DNA from: UBA5399 sp964464145 | GTDB taxonomy: Bacteria > Bacillota > Clostridia > Christensenellales > Christensenellaceae | DNA length: 64,000 bases | Reading direction: 5' to 3' | Assembly (NCBI GenBank): GCA_964464145.1 | Contig: CAYXFB010000003.1 | Location: 22,513-86,512 of the forward strand | Part shown: positions 16,614 to 24,589 of the stretch, one piece after another | How positions within the stretch are numbered: the stretch's first letter is position 1 | Layout: each line of letters opens with the position of its first letter | Translations under genes and position numbers: made by a program | Notes under the pieces: generated by a model | The model's input: only the letters and a program-made list of their open reading frames with translations | Databases searched by the model: none | Told to the model about the DNA's origin: nothing

Positions 16614-18071
16614 TTATGCGCTAAATTCCACAGAACCTCCTTGCTCTGCAAGTATATCGTAGTTGGACAGTTCTCCCGTATATGCGGGCATTTCTATTCC
16701 CTCTATCGCATCTTCCGGTAGTCTTCCCTGACTGCCGCCTGAACCGTTTGGTTCAAAACCCTGTCCGTTGTTGTTTGTATCCTGTCTGCCTGTCGCGCTG
16801 GACATCTGGTCGTATACCACTTCCATCTGTACAACGTTTATGCCACGCTCCTTGAGGCTTTCCTGAATTTGCGTCGCGTCGTTTTGTATCATCATGTGCA
16901 CATCTTTGCTTCCCGTCACCAGCTTGGCTATGAGGCCCTTTTCTCCTGCCGCCAGCATTATGGACAGTCCGCCCAGATGCTCAGGCTTGAGCTGAAGGAA
17001 AAACTCCGTTTTTTCCTTTGTAACCAAGCTTCTCACCTGATCCACTATCTGAGACTGCACGTTTTGCCTGAGCTGGAACTGCTGCTCCGGCCTTAGCTCC
17101 TGCATGCTCTCTTTAAACTCCACCTTGCCGTCCTGCGCTATTTGAGCCGTCATTGGCTGCTGCGTATTGGTAGGCGTTTCCTTCTGCTTTGCTGAAGCGT
17201 CCGCTCCGTCACCATCCTCGCTTGCCGTAAGCGATTTCGTTACCATAGCTTCCTGCTCCTCCGCTATGTTCTGCGGCGTTACGGTCTTTTGGCTGTCTGC
17301 GATCTCCTGCTTCTTGAGCGCTTCGGAAACCTCCTGCATGGCCTGCTTGGCAAAGTTCTCCGCTTTGCTTTCCGCCACTTCCGGCTTGGCTTGCGGTACC
17401 GCTGGCTTTGTCTGCTCCACTACGGATTCCGCCACCTTTGCCTGCTTATCCGCCTCCGGCTCTTTGAGCTCCGCCTCGGGTTGTTCCCCCACCGGCACGC
17501 TCTGCGCGTTTTGTATGGGCTTTTCCTGCGTCTTGGGCTGCTCTATCGTTATCTCAGCCTCGGGCGCTGTGGCCTTATTTTCGAGTGTTATCTCAGCCTC
17601 GGGCGCTATCACCTTGTTTTCCAACGTAATCTCAGCCTCGGGAACGTCCATTGTGGATAGCAACTCGGCCGCCGCCCACTCAGGCGCTGCCTCCACTGCC
17701 GCATCCAACGTCAAGACCGCTTCAACGTTTTCCACCGGCGTCTGGTCTGCCGTAAGCACTTCCGAGCTGAATATGGGTATGACCGCAAAAACGTCCGGCA
17801 ATACCTCGTTTGTCTCCTCCGGCTTGCCCGACTCCGTTTCTATAGCTTCATCCACCGGCTTGTCCATTTCCACCGGTTTGGCTTCCGCCGCCTGCATTTT
17901 TTTGTTTCCCCTGCCAGCAAAGCTTTCAGCTCTGTTAGCTTTGCCAGCATCGGCAGACTGCGCCGCCCTGTCCAGCCTAGAGAGGAAATCATCCGTCTGT
18001 CTGCCCTGCTGCGCCTTCTTTTCGGGCGTTTTAATGGGCAATACGTCTAAAATATTGTTTACTGGTGTCAC
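16614..18071 (-). CDS. fliK: FliK hook-length control protein, in canonical position
   Basis: Molecular ruler that sets hook length and triggers the FlhB specificity switch. The C-terminal domain has the Flg_hook pattern: LRLKPEHLGG-type sequence (FLQLKPEHLGGLSIML), then LVTGSKDVHMMIQND and RGINVVQMEV. The N-terminal 300 residues are low-complexity Glu/Ala/Lys-rich and include three near-identical units of about 12 residues containing APEAEITLENK (DNA about 17546-17645). GTG start with AGGAGGTG five bases upstream. It occupies the standard slot between the ylxF-like gene and flgD. A second FliK-like gene lies at 5813-7750. Confidence 0.9.
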   Translation of the reverse strand: MTPVNNILDVLPIKTPEKKAQQGRQTDDFLSRLDRAAQSADAGKANRAESFAGRGNKKMQAAEAKPVEMDKPVDEAIETESGKPEETNEVLPDVFAVIPIFSSEVLTADQTPVENVEAVLTLDAAVEAAPEWAAAELLSTMDVPEAEITLENKVIAPEAEITLENKATAPEAEITIEQPKTQEKPIQNAQSVPVGEQPEAELKEPEADKQAKVAESVVEQTKPAVPQAKPEVAESKAENFAKQAMQEVSEALKKQEIADSQKTVTPQNIAEEQEAMVTKSLTASEDGDGADASAKQKETPTNTQQPMTAQIAQDGKVEFKESMQELRPEQQFQLRQNVQSQIVDQVRSLVTKEKTEFFLQLKPEHLGGLSIMLAAGEKGLIAKLVTGSKDVHMMIQNDATQIQESLKERGINVVQMEVVYDQMSSATGRQDTNNNGQGFEPNGSGGSQGRLPEDAIEGIEMPAYTGELSNYDILAEQGGSVEFSA

Positions 18072-18085
18072 TTTTTCACCTCCTC

Positions 18086-18132
18086 CCGATATATCACTTT
18101 CTTATATATCGGTACTTTTCGAATAAACATTA
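18086..18132 (-). promoter_or_regulatory. candidate sigma-D promoter with palindrome before fliK
   Basis: Minus strand: TAAT (18129-18132), 16 bases, CCGATAT (18106-18112). The minus-10 element is one arm of an inverted repeat, CCGATATAT and ATATATCGG, spanning 18086-18112, just before the AGGAGG of fliK. The palindrome could be a hairpin at the mRNA 5' end or an operator over the minus-10. Confidence 0.45.
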
Positions 18133-18140
18133 TGTCTTTT

Positions 18141-19055
18141 TTATGAATTTGTGTCAGAAATTAATCTGGTAATTACGACCGCTTTCTCCACATCCAGCGC
18201 CGCCAATATCTTGGCCGCCTTCTTCTCATCCATCTGCCGCAATATATCAGCAATCCAGGTGTTGTCCGTTGTGGCGTTTAATATGCGCGCCGCGTCGTCC
18301 ACCTTCATGCCCTCATAAACCTGCACAATCTGCGATTTATCGCCTAAAGTGCCTCCCGTTGTGCCTGTAGCACCGGTAGTACCCGTTCCTCCCGCACCTC
18401 CCGTGGTGCCGCCTCCCGTACCTCCGGATGACTGCGTTTTTAGCTTATCTTCCTGTTCCTTTAGCTGAGCTTCCTTCTGTATAAGCTCTTTTTCCTTTTC
18501 GGACAACTCTTGCTGTCGCTGGTTCACACCCTCCAAGCGGTCTACATATTCCTGCTTGGAGGAAACGGCCTCCTCATACTGCGAATCTTGCGATATAAAG
18601 AAATTTACCACCATAGACTTAACGTTAAACAAATTGAAATAATAAATCGCAGCGGCAGCCGCAATTATTATAAGCACAACAAGAGCGCCCACAAGACCCT
18701 TTTTGCTCTTGCCGCCCTCGCCCTTTACCCTTGGCTCTCTCTGCTCTTTTGGCTGTCTTTCCTTCTTCACCCTTGGTGTCTTTTCCTTTTTCACTTTCGG
18801 TGGTTTTGCTGTCTTTGCCTTTGCCGGTTTAGGCGGCTTGCTCTTCTTGACCTTGGGCGCCTTTTCCTTCTTCACTCTGGGAGCCTTCGCTTTTTTTTCG
18901 CGCGGCGCTTTTTCCTTCTTTTCACGCGGCGCCTTGGGTTCCTTCGGCTTTTTGGCGCCAAAGAGTCCCTTTTTCTTACCTTCCGGTTCTCCGGCGGCGT
19001 TTTCGCCCGTCAAAATCTCTTCCCCGAGATTTTGGCTTTCGTTGTTATCTGCCAC
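18141..19055 (-). CDS. MotE/YlxF-like protein with MgtE-N/FliG-like C-terminal domain
   Basis: A 304-residue protein in the slot of Bacillus ylxF. Residues about 30-118 are a very basic Lys/Pro/Ala/Arg stretch of repeated KAPREKK and KAPKVKK-type units. One membrane helix follows (about 122-143, VGALVVLIIIAAAAAIYYF), then a coiled coil (about 160-205), a Gly/Thr linker, and a C-terminal domain (QVYEGMKVDDAARIL, IADILRQMDEKKAAKILAAL) like the MgtE N-domain and FliG. Such proteins are thought to guide stator or motor assembly. The long cytoplasmic basic tail is far larger than I expect for the family. Confidence 0.75.
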   Translation of the reverse strand: MADNNESQNLGEEILTGENAAGEPEGKKKGLFGAKKPKEPKAPREKKEKAPREKKAKAPRVKKEKAPKVKKSKPPKPAKAKTAKPPKVKKEKTPRVKKERQPKEQREPRVKGEGGKSKKGLVGALVVLIIIAAAAAIYYFNLFNVKSMVVNFFISQDSQYEEAVSSKQEYVDRLEGVNQRQQELSEKEKELIQKEAQLKEQEDKLKTQSSGGTGGGTTGGAGGTGTTGATGTTGGTLGDKSQIVQVYEGMKVDDAARILNATTDNTWIADILRQMDEKKAAKILAALDVEKAVVITRLISDTNS

Positions 19056-19096
19056 AATACTCTCTCCCGTCTATATTCTGCACACTGTGGCAAGCT

Positions 19097-19528
19097 CTAC
19101 AGCCTGCCCTGCATGAAATCCTCTACTTCTTTCTCGTTAAACTTTGCCATCTCTGCGTTGTATTCCATTTTCTGATCATCGCGCATCCTGTCCAGCACCT
19201 TACGCTCGTTAATGAGCTTCAAAAGCTCTCCCCTGCACACGTTTATCTCCTGCTCACACCTCGTGATAAGCTCTTTTATATTTTTCATTTCCTTCATCAG
19301 AAACTGGAAATAATCGCCGTAGCTTTTCAGATCGAACGCGCTCATTCCCTTACGGCTTTTCACCGCGTATTGCGCCTTCTGACCGTTGAAATTGTCTATG
19401 GTATCCTGCAAAGCATCCATGAGCTGGCTCAGCTTCTTATCCAGCGACGCAAGCTCCAGCCGCTTGGCGTCCTCTTCCTTTTCCTTTACCTCGTACAGCT
19501 TTTGCAGCGTAAAAACAAATTTTTTCAT
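19097..19528 (-). CDS. fliJ: FliJ export chaperone-escort protein
   Basis: A 143-residue, almost fully coiled-coil protein of the flagellar type III export ATPase complex, where it fits into the FliI ring and recycles chaperones. Family pattern at the N-terminus: FVFTLQKLYEVKEKEEDAKRLEL, and at the C-terminus LNERKVLDRMRDDQKMEYNAEMAKFNEKEVEDF-like sequence. It follows fliI by 9 nt. Confident from order and composition together. Confidence 0.9.
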   Translation of the reverse strand: MKKFVFTLQKLYEVKEKEEDAKRLELASLDKKLSQLMDALQDTIDNFNGQKAQYAVKSRKGMSAFDLKSYGDYFQFLMKEMKNIKELITRCEQEINVCRGELLKLINERKVLDRMRDDQKMEYNAEMAKFNEKEVEDFMQGRL

Positions 19529-19537
19529 TTATAAACG

Positions 19538-20860
19538 CTAACTCTCCTTGTTCACGATGGCACGCATCATCTCGATCGCCTGATCGAAAGTCACGTCCTC
19601 GCCTATGGCCTGCTTGAGCATATCCAGTATGGGCTCGTGCAGCAGTATAGCCCTGTCCACCTTGGGGTTGGTGCCCTCCTTGTACGCGCCTATGCTTATG
19701 AGATCCAGCACGTCGTTATATTCGGTCATCATATTCTTTATGAAATTTGCCATTTCCCAGTGCTCTTTGGTCACTATATCCACCATCAAGCGGCTTACGC
19801 TGGCCAGCACATCTATTGCCGGATACTGGTTGTTGTTCGCCAGCTTACGCGAGAGCACAAAGTGTCCGTCCAGTATACCACGCACGGTATCGGAGATCGG
19901 CTCGTTCATATCGTCGCCCTCCACCAGCACGGTGTATATTCCCGTTATACTACCCTTTTTGGATGTGCCGGAGCGTTCCAGCAGTTTGGGCAGCTTGGCG
20001 TACACAGAGGGCGGAAAGCCCCTCGATACGGGCGGCTCGCCCACCGTCATGCCAATTTCGCGCTGCGCCATAGCAAAGCGCGTGAGCGAATCCATCATAA
20101 GCATAACGTTCTTGCCCTGATCCCTGAAATATTCGGCTATCGCCGTGCCAACCATCGCCGCCTTGAGCCTCAGCAGCGCCGGCTGGTCGGAGGTGGCTAT
20201 AACCAATACGCTCTTTGCCAGCCCCTCCTCCTTGAGATCCTTCTCCACAAAGTCTAAAACTTCCCTGCCACGCTCTCCCACCAGCGTTATAACGTTTATA
20301 TCGGCGCTGGAGTTTCGCGCTATCATTCCCAAAAGCGTACTTTTGCCCACGCCGCTTCCCGCGAATATACCTATTCTCTGTCCCCTGCCCATTGTGAGCA
20401 AGCCGTCTATGGCGCGCACCCCAACGGGCAGCGCTTCCTTTATGCGCACACGTTCCAGCGGATTGGGCGGGTAGCTTTCTATGGGGTAGGTATCCTCCGC
20501 GTTCAGCGAGCCCAGATCGTCCATTGGTCTTCCGAGAGCATCCAATATGCGCCCCTTGAGCCCGTCGCCCACAGCCACACGAAATTCCTCGCCCGTTGCC
20601 ACAACCTTGTTGCCCGTACCAATGCCCGCCACGTCACCGAAGGGCATCAAAAGTACCTTTCTATCTTTAAACCCAACAACCTCTGCCATAACGGCTTCTT
20701 CGCCACTATGGGGGTATATTTTGCACACATCGCCCATTTTTACCATGGGCCCGTTTGATTCTATAGTTATGCCCACCACCTTTGAAACGGTGCCGCTCAT
20801 CTCCATAGAATCAACGTTTGAGATTATATTTTTAAACTGCGCTATTTTATCGCTCAGCAT
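19538..20860 (-). CDS. fliI: FliI flagellum-specific export ATPase
   Basis: Hexameric ATPase that energises flagellar protein export. The 440-residue protein has the Walker A motif GIFAGSGVGKSTLLGMIARN, Walker B region VMLMMDSLTRFAMAQREIG, and the class motif PPSVYAKLPKLLERSG typical of type III ATPases. Start ATG at 20860, three bases after the fliH stop. Confident. Confidence 0.97.
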   Translation of the reverse strand: MLSDKIAQFKNIISNVDSMEMSGTVSKVVGITIESNGPMVKMGDVCKIYPHSGEEAVMAEVVGFKDRKVLLMPFGDVAGIGTGNKVVATGEEFRVAVGDGLKGRILDALGRPMDDLGSLNAEDTYPIESYPPNPLERVRIKEALPVGVRAIDGLLTMGRGQRIGIFAGSGVGKSTLLGMIARNSSADINVITLVGERGREVLDFVEKDLKEEGLAKSVLVIATSDQPALLRLKAAMVGTAIAEYFRDQGKNVMLMMDSLTRFAMAQREIGMTVGEPPVSRGFPPSVYAKLPKLLERSGTSKKGSITGIYTVLVEGDDMNEPISDTVRGILDGHFVLSRKLANNNQYPAIDVLASVSRLMVDIVTKEHWEMANFIKNMMTEYNDVLDLISIGAYKEGTNPKVDRAILLHEPILDMLKQAIGEDVTFDQAIEMMRAIVNKES

Positions 20861-20863
20861 AGT

Positions 20864-21640
20864 CTACTTCTCCGTGACTTCCTCCCGCAAGGCGTAGCCC
20901 ATACGTTTAAGCTGCGTCCTTACGCCGGAGTTTATATTTCCATATTCGGTTTCCACCACGCAATCCCCGCTTTGCAGCGAAAGATCCTGCTTCACCTCAA
21001 CGCCCGAATTTTTCAATTCCTCTGAAATCTCCGCGCTCTGATCGGCAAATATGCGTTCGTACTCCGCCTTACTCACCTTTATAACTATATTATTTTGGTG
21101 CTGCACCTTGCTAAGGGTGTCCCGCACTATGTTTATAAAGGTCTCATCCGTCCTATCCAGCTCCATTTTCATTATGTGTCCGGCAATAAAAAGCGATAGA
21201 TCCAGCACGCTGTCCTCGATCTGCGAATATATACCGTCCTTCGCCGATCTAAGAGCCATCACAACGTCCTCAACCTGCCGCTGCTGCAATTCCTGTTCCT
21301 GCCGCACCGAAGCCATGGCCTGCGCATAACCCTCGTCGTAGCCCTTATTTATAGCTTCCTCAACCACGCGGGCAGCCTCGGCATTTGCCTCTGCCAATAT
21401 ATGCTTGGCCTGCTCGCGCGCCTCTTCTATCTGCTTCTCCAGCCGCTCTGTTTGCTGCTGCAAGAGCTCCACGCGGGTCTGCCGCTCGTCCCGCTCGGGC
21501 GGAGCGTCCTCAACCGATTCACCTATATCCTCCCTGTTTTGCTCTATCATATCCTCAAAACCGGGCAGTTCCACAACGCTGGCCTTGTTCAAAGACTCGG
21601 CGATCAGCGAATTTTTGTCGATCCTAAACAATGATGGCAT
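20864..21640 (-). CDS. fliH: FliH export ATPase regulator
   Basis: Peripheral stalk protein that binds FliI and holds it inactive until docked. N-terminal half is a long charged coiled coil (LLQQQTERLEKQIEEAREQAKHILAEANAEAARVVEE region); the C-terminal half resembles the V-ATPase E-subunit type domain (VLDLSLFIAGHIMKMEL, and SLQSGDCVVETEYGNINSGV). The frame opens at 21661 but ATG 21640, with GGTGAGGAAG before it, gives MPSLFRIDKN and is more likely. Overlaps the end of fliG. Confidence 0.92.
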   Translation of the reverse strand: MPSLFRIDKNSLIAESLNKASVVELPGFEDMIEQNREDIGESVEDAPPERDERQTRVELLQQQTERLEKQIEEAREQAKHILAEANAEAARVVEEAINKGYDEGYAQAMASVRQEQELQQRQVEDVVMALRSAKDGIYSQIEDSVLDLSLFIAGHIMKMELDRTDETFINIVRDTLSKVQHQNNIVIKVSKAEYERIFADQSAEISEELKNSGVEVKQDLSLQSGDCVVETEYGNINSGVRTQLKRMGYALREEVTEK

Positions 21641-22640
21641 CTTCCTCACCACCCCTTGCAATCTCTATCTCGCCGTCATCCTCCAGCTTGCGGATCACGT
21701 TAACAAACTTTTGCTGGGCTTCTTCCACGTCGCGCACGCGCACCGGCCCCATATATTCCATATTCTCTATGAGCATATCGCGCAAACGAGTGGATATATT
21801 CGCATATATCTTCTGGGCGATGGCATCTTCCTGATTGGTTCCCTTGAGCGCCATTGTAAGCACATCGTTATCCACCTCACGCAGCACGCGTTGCAGCGCC
21901 TGATCGGTGAGCTTCACGATATCCTCGAATACGAACATCTTTCTGCGTATCTCGTCCGCCAGCGCCGGATCGTCCATCTCTATCTTTTCCATGATGTACT
22001 TTTCCGTACTGCGGTCTATTGCGTTCAGCATTTCCACTATCGTGTCCACGCCTCCCACAGACGCGTTTTCCTCCTGGCCTATGCTGGATAGCTTGTGCTC
22101 CAGTATGCGTTCGGCCTCTTTTATGTATTCCAGCGAAACCACGTTCATATTGGCTATACGTTCAACGACGGAGGGCTGTATGTCCTCGGGCAAGCGGGAA
22201 AGCATTTCCGCCGCCTTGTGCGGATCCATATATGAAAGTATGAGCGCTATTGTCTGCGGATGCTCGTTTTGTATGAAGTTTCCCAGTTGCGTTGTGTCCG
22301 CCCTGCGAACAAAATCGAATGGGCGAACCTGTAAAGAAGCGGAAAGCCTTCTTATAAGCTCGTCCGCCTTCTCTGCTCCCATGGCATCCATAAGCACTTC
22401 ACGCGCGTAATCTATGCCGCCCTCAGATATATAGTTTTGCGCCAGACAAATTTCGTAAAACTCCTCCAGCACGCTGTTTCTAAGCTCTGTATCAAAGGCG
22501 TCCAACGAGGTTATGCTAAGCGTGAGCTGCTCTATCTCATCCTCAGACAAATGCCTGTATATCTCTGCGGAGCTCTCCTTGCCGAGGGCCACCATCAATA
22601 CTGCTGCTTTTTCACGTGGAGACAATTCTGCCAAAATCAT
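21624..22640 (-). CDS. fliG: FliG flagellar motor switch protein
   Basis: C-ring protein that turns stator force into rotation and binds FliF, FliM and MotA. 338 residues with the N-terminal LSPREKAAVLMVALGKESSAEIYRHL, the middle EHPQTIALILSYMDPHKAAEMLSRLPEDIQ with the conserved EHPQ motif, and the C-terminal charged torque helix (ALKGTNQEDAIAQKIYANISTRLRDML). GGAGGTAG overlaps the fliF stop codon, so coupling with fliF is likely. Confidence 0.97.
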   Translation of the reverse strand: MILAELSPREKAAVLMVALGKESSAEIYRHLSEDEIEQLTLSITSLDAFDTELRNSVLEEFYEICLAQNYISEGGIDYAREVLMDAMGAEKADELIRRLSASLQVRPFDFVRRADTTQLGNFIQNEHPQTIALILSYMDPHKAAEMLSRLPEDIQPSVVERIANMNVVSLEYIKEAERILEHKLSSIGQEENASVGGVDTIVEMLNAIDRSTEKYIMEKIEMDDPALADEIRRKMFVFEDIVKLTDQALQRVLREVDNDVLTMALKGTNQEDAIAQKIYANISTRLRDMLIENMEYMGPVRVRDVEEAQQKFVNVIRKLEDDGEIEIARGGEEDAIIV

Positions 22641-24290
22641 CTACCTCCTGTAATCTTCCATAAGCCAATTTCGCAATATTTGGGCTATGGCATCCGGGTT
22701 TTTCTGCACCAGAGACTGCAATTGTCCTAATGTACTGTTCTTTTCTTGATCCATTATGTCGCTTATATCTATATCCTCATCCGCCACCACATCAACAAGC
22801 GGCATATTTGCCTCGCGCTCCGCCTGTTCACGCATCCACTGCAAACGCTGAGCCTCCAATTCCATTTCCTTCTTTCTCTTTATGGAGTTGAGTATAAGCA
22901 CTACAACAAGCAGTATCACGCCTATTATAGCCGCGTAGGGTATCAAGGTCTGTATCAGCTGGTTGCGCTGTGCCGCCTCCACTGCCGCCTTCTGCTCGTC
23001 AAGCTGCTGCTGCATCAGGGTGTTCTGCGCAAATGTCATGGGCGCTACGGTTATGTTATCTACGGGAATGCCCGCCGCCGTGGCCACCTGCTGGCGCACA
23101 TTTTCCACAACGTTCGCTATCTCGTCACCACCGTTCAAAAGCACCGTGGCCGAAATATTTGTGATATCGCCCTGCGCCTTTTCTATGAGGTCCTTCACTT
23201 CATTCACCTCATAGTTGTATTCTTCCTGTATAGTGTAATAATCCGTATTATTTATATTGTCTATTGCCTGTTGATAGGTGGGCGCGCCGCCGTTCGCGTC
23301 CATACCGGGAACGCCCGCCGCATCCTGATTGCCGAAGGCCATCTCAGCTATTTGCTTGCTACTGGTAATGATGCCCTTGTTTTCGTCCCCGCCGACATCT
23401 GTGGGCGGCGTAAGCGTAATAGACTCCGTGGTCTGCTTGTCAAAATCCAGCTGTACGTTAACGGCAGCCGAAATATTTTCCAACCCAAACACGGGCGATA
23501 ATAGATTCACTATTTGATTTTTTACAACGTTTGCCGTCTGCTGCTGCAGCTTTATCTGGTTGGCCACAGCGCCCGAGCCGCTCTCCACGCCATCGCTTCC
23601 GTAAACGTTGTTGTTTTGATCCACCACAAACACGTTTTCCGGGCTCATTTTGGGCACGGCGCCTGACACAATCGTCTTGATCGCCGTCGCGTCCTCCTCT
23701 GTAAAGGTGGCGCCCGGCTTCACCTGCACCATTACGGTAGCCGTCGATTCCTTCACGGCGTTTTCATCCAAAGCAAATTGGGTTGTCGTTGCCAAGTTTA
23801 ACATGACTGTGCTGTTCTCCACATTTGCCAGCTTGTTTATGATTTCCGTAAGAGTGGTTTGCTGCTGAAACTGGTTCATAAGCGCCTTGTCCTTATCGGT
23901 AGCGCCAAAAGCCATACCATTCTGCATATAAAGAGAGCCATAGTCGGTAGTGCCGCTTCCACCGTTCATCTGAGATGCGGGTATGACGCCATCCGCATAC
24001 AGCTGGTTTTTGACTGTTTGCACTTGATCTACAGGCACCAAAAGAGTGTTTGCGCCCTCAGACTTCACATCTATGTTCAACTCTTGAAGTTTTGCGTAAA
24101 CAGTGCCGACCTCGGCATCAGTCAGCCCGGAAAACAAGACACCATAATTTACCTGTGACGAGGTATACCCCACCACAGCTATCAAAACTATTGTCAGAGC
24201 CACAATGGCAAATATTATTATTTTTTGCGATATACTGGTTTTTTTTAAAGCGTCCAACGCCTTCTTAAAAAACTCACTAAAATTATTCAG
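22641..24290 (-). CDS. fliF: FliF MS-ring protein, probable non-AUG start
   Basis: Membrane ring on which the basal body and export gate are built. Two membrane helices (near residues 30-50 and 450-470), a YscJ-like periplasmic domain (YGVLFSGLTDAEVGTVYAKLQEL), and a C-terminal FliG-binding tail. The first conventional start in frame is TTG 24257, which has no ribosome site. AAGGAGG lies at 24300-24306 and the frame is open to it; a CTG at 24290, nine bases downstream, would add LNNFSEFFKKA, closely resembling usual FliF N-termini. ATT 24296 is another possibility. About 549 residues with CTG. Confidence 0.93.
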   Translation of the reverse strand: MNNFSEFFKKALDALKKTSISQKIIIFAIVALTIVLIAVVGYTSSQVNYGVLFSGLTDAEVGTVYAKLQELNIDVKSEGANTLLVPVDQVQTVKNQLYADGVIPASQMNGGSGTTDYGSLYMQNGMAFGATDKDKALMNQFQQQTTLTEIINKLANVENSTVMLNLATTTQFALDENAVKESTATVMVQVKPGATFTEEDATAIKTIVSGAVPKMSPENVFVVDQNNNVYGSDGVESGSGAVANQIKLQQQTANVVKNQIVNLLSPVFGLENISAAVNVQLDFDKQTTESITLTPPTDVGGDENKGIITSSKQIAEMAFGNQDAAGVPGMDANGGAPTYQQAIDNINNTDYYTIQEEYNYEVNEVKDLIEKAQGDITNISATVLLNGGDEIANVVENVRQQVATAAGIPVDNITVAPMTFAQNTLMQQQLDEQKAAVEAAQRNQLIQTLIPYAAIIGVILLVVVLILNSIKRKKEMELEAQRLQWMREQAEREANMPLVDVVADEDIDISDIMDQEKNSTLGQLQSLVQKNPDAIAQILRNWLMEDYRR

Positions 24291-24589
24291 AAGAATATGC
24301 CTCCTTACGCCTTATGATGTCTAACCCCAACCAGCTTGTGCAGGCGCACTACCACTCCGCCGTCATCCTCGCCACGGGCGTCTGCAGCCAATTTTCAGCT
24401 GACACCCATCGGTCTCTTGCAGCGCGCCTTACTATTCTAGCACTTTTCGCTGCAATTAACCAGTTAAATATTGGCAAACTATGCCAACGGAACCAAACAG
24501 CATCTTGCTTCCCGGTTTCTCATCCATGAAACGCTTGCAATACATACAATATATGCCCGCCGTATAAAAGCGTGGCAAACCCAACAAAA
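24291..24589 (-). other. structured leader region upstream of fliF
   Basis: No credible gene lies in this roughly 300-base gap between the cheA stop and fliF. On the minus strand it can form at least two strong hairpins: GCAGCG/CGCTGC (about 24421-24453) and a longer one with GGGTGTC/GACGCCC and an inner AGC/GCT (about 24377-24408). A sequence TAAG-N15-CCGATGG, similar to a sigma-D promoter, overlaps the first (about 24405-24431), and a TAGAAT could be a sigma-A minus-10. AAGGAGG for fliF lies at 24300. I did not find the conserved cores of c-di-GMP-I or -II riboswitches. Confidence 0.5.

Noticed and set aside
17167..18126. 319-residue plus-strand frame
   Set aside because: Antisense shadow of fliK, Ser/Ala/Cys-rich, no start context.
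24303..24529. 71-residue plus-strand frame in the fliF leader
   Set aside because: No ribosome site, no recognisable sequence, and it overlaps strong hairpins, so it looks like noise.
24291..24589. c-di-GMP riboswitch before fliF
   Set aside because: The characteristic conserved core and tetraloop-receptor sequences were not found on either strand.
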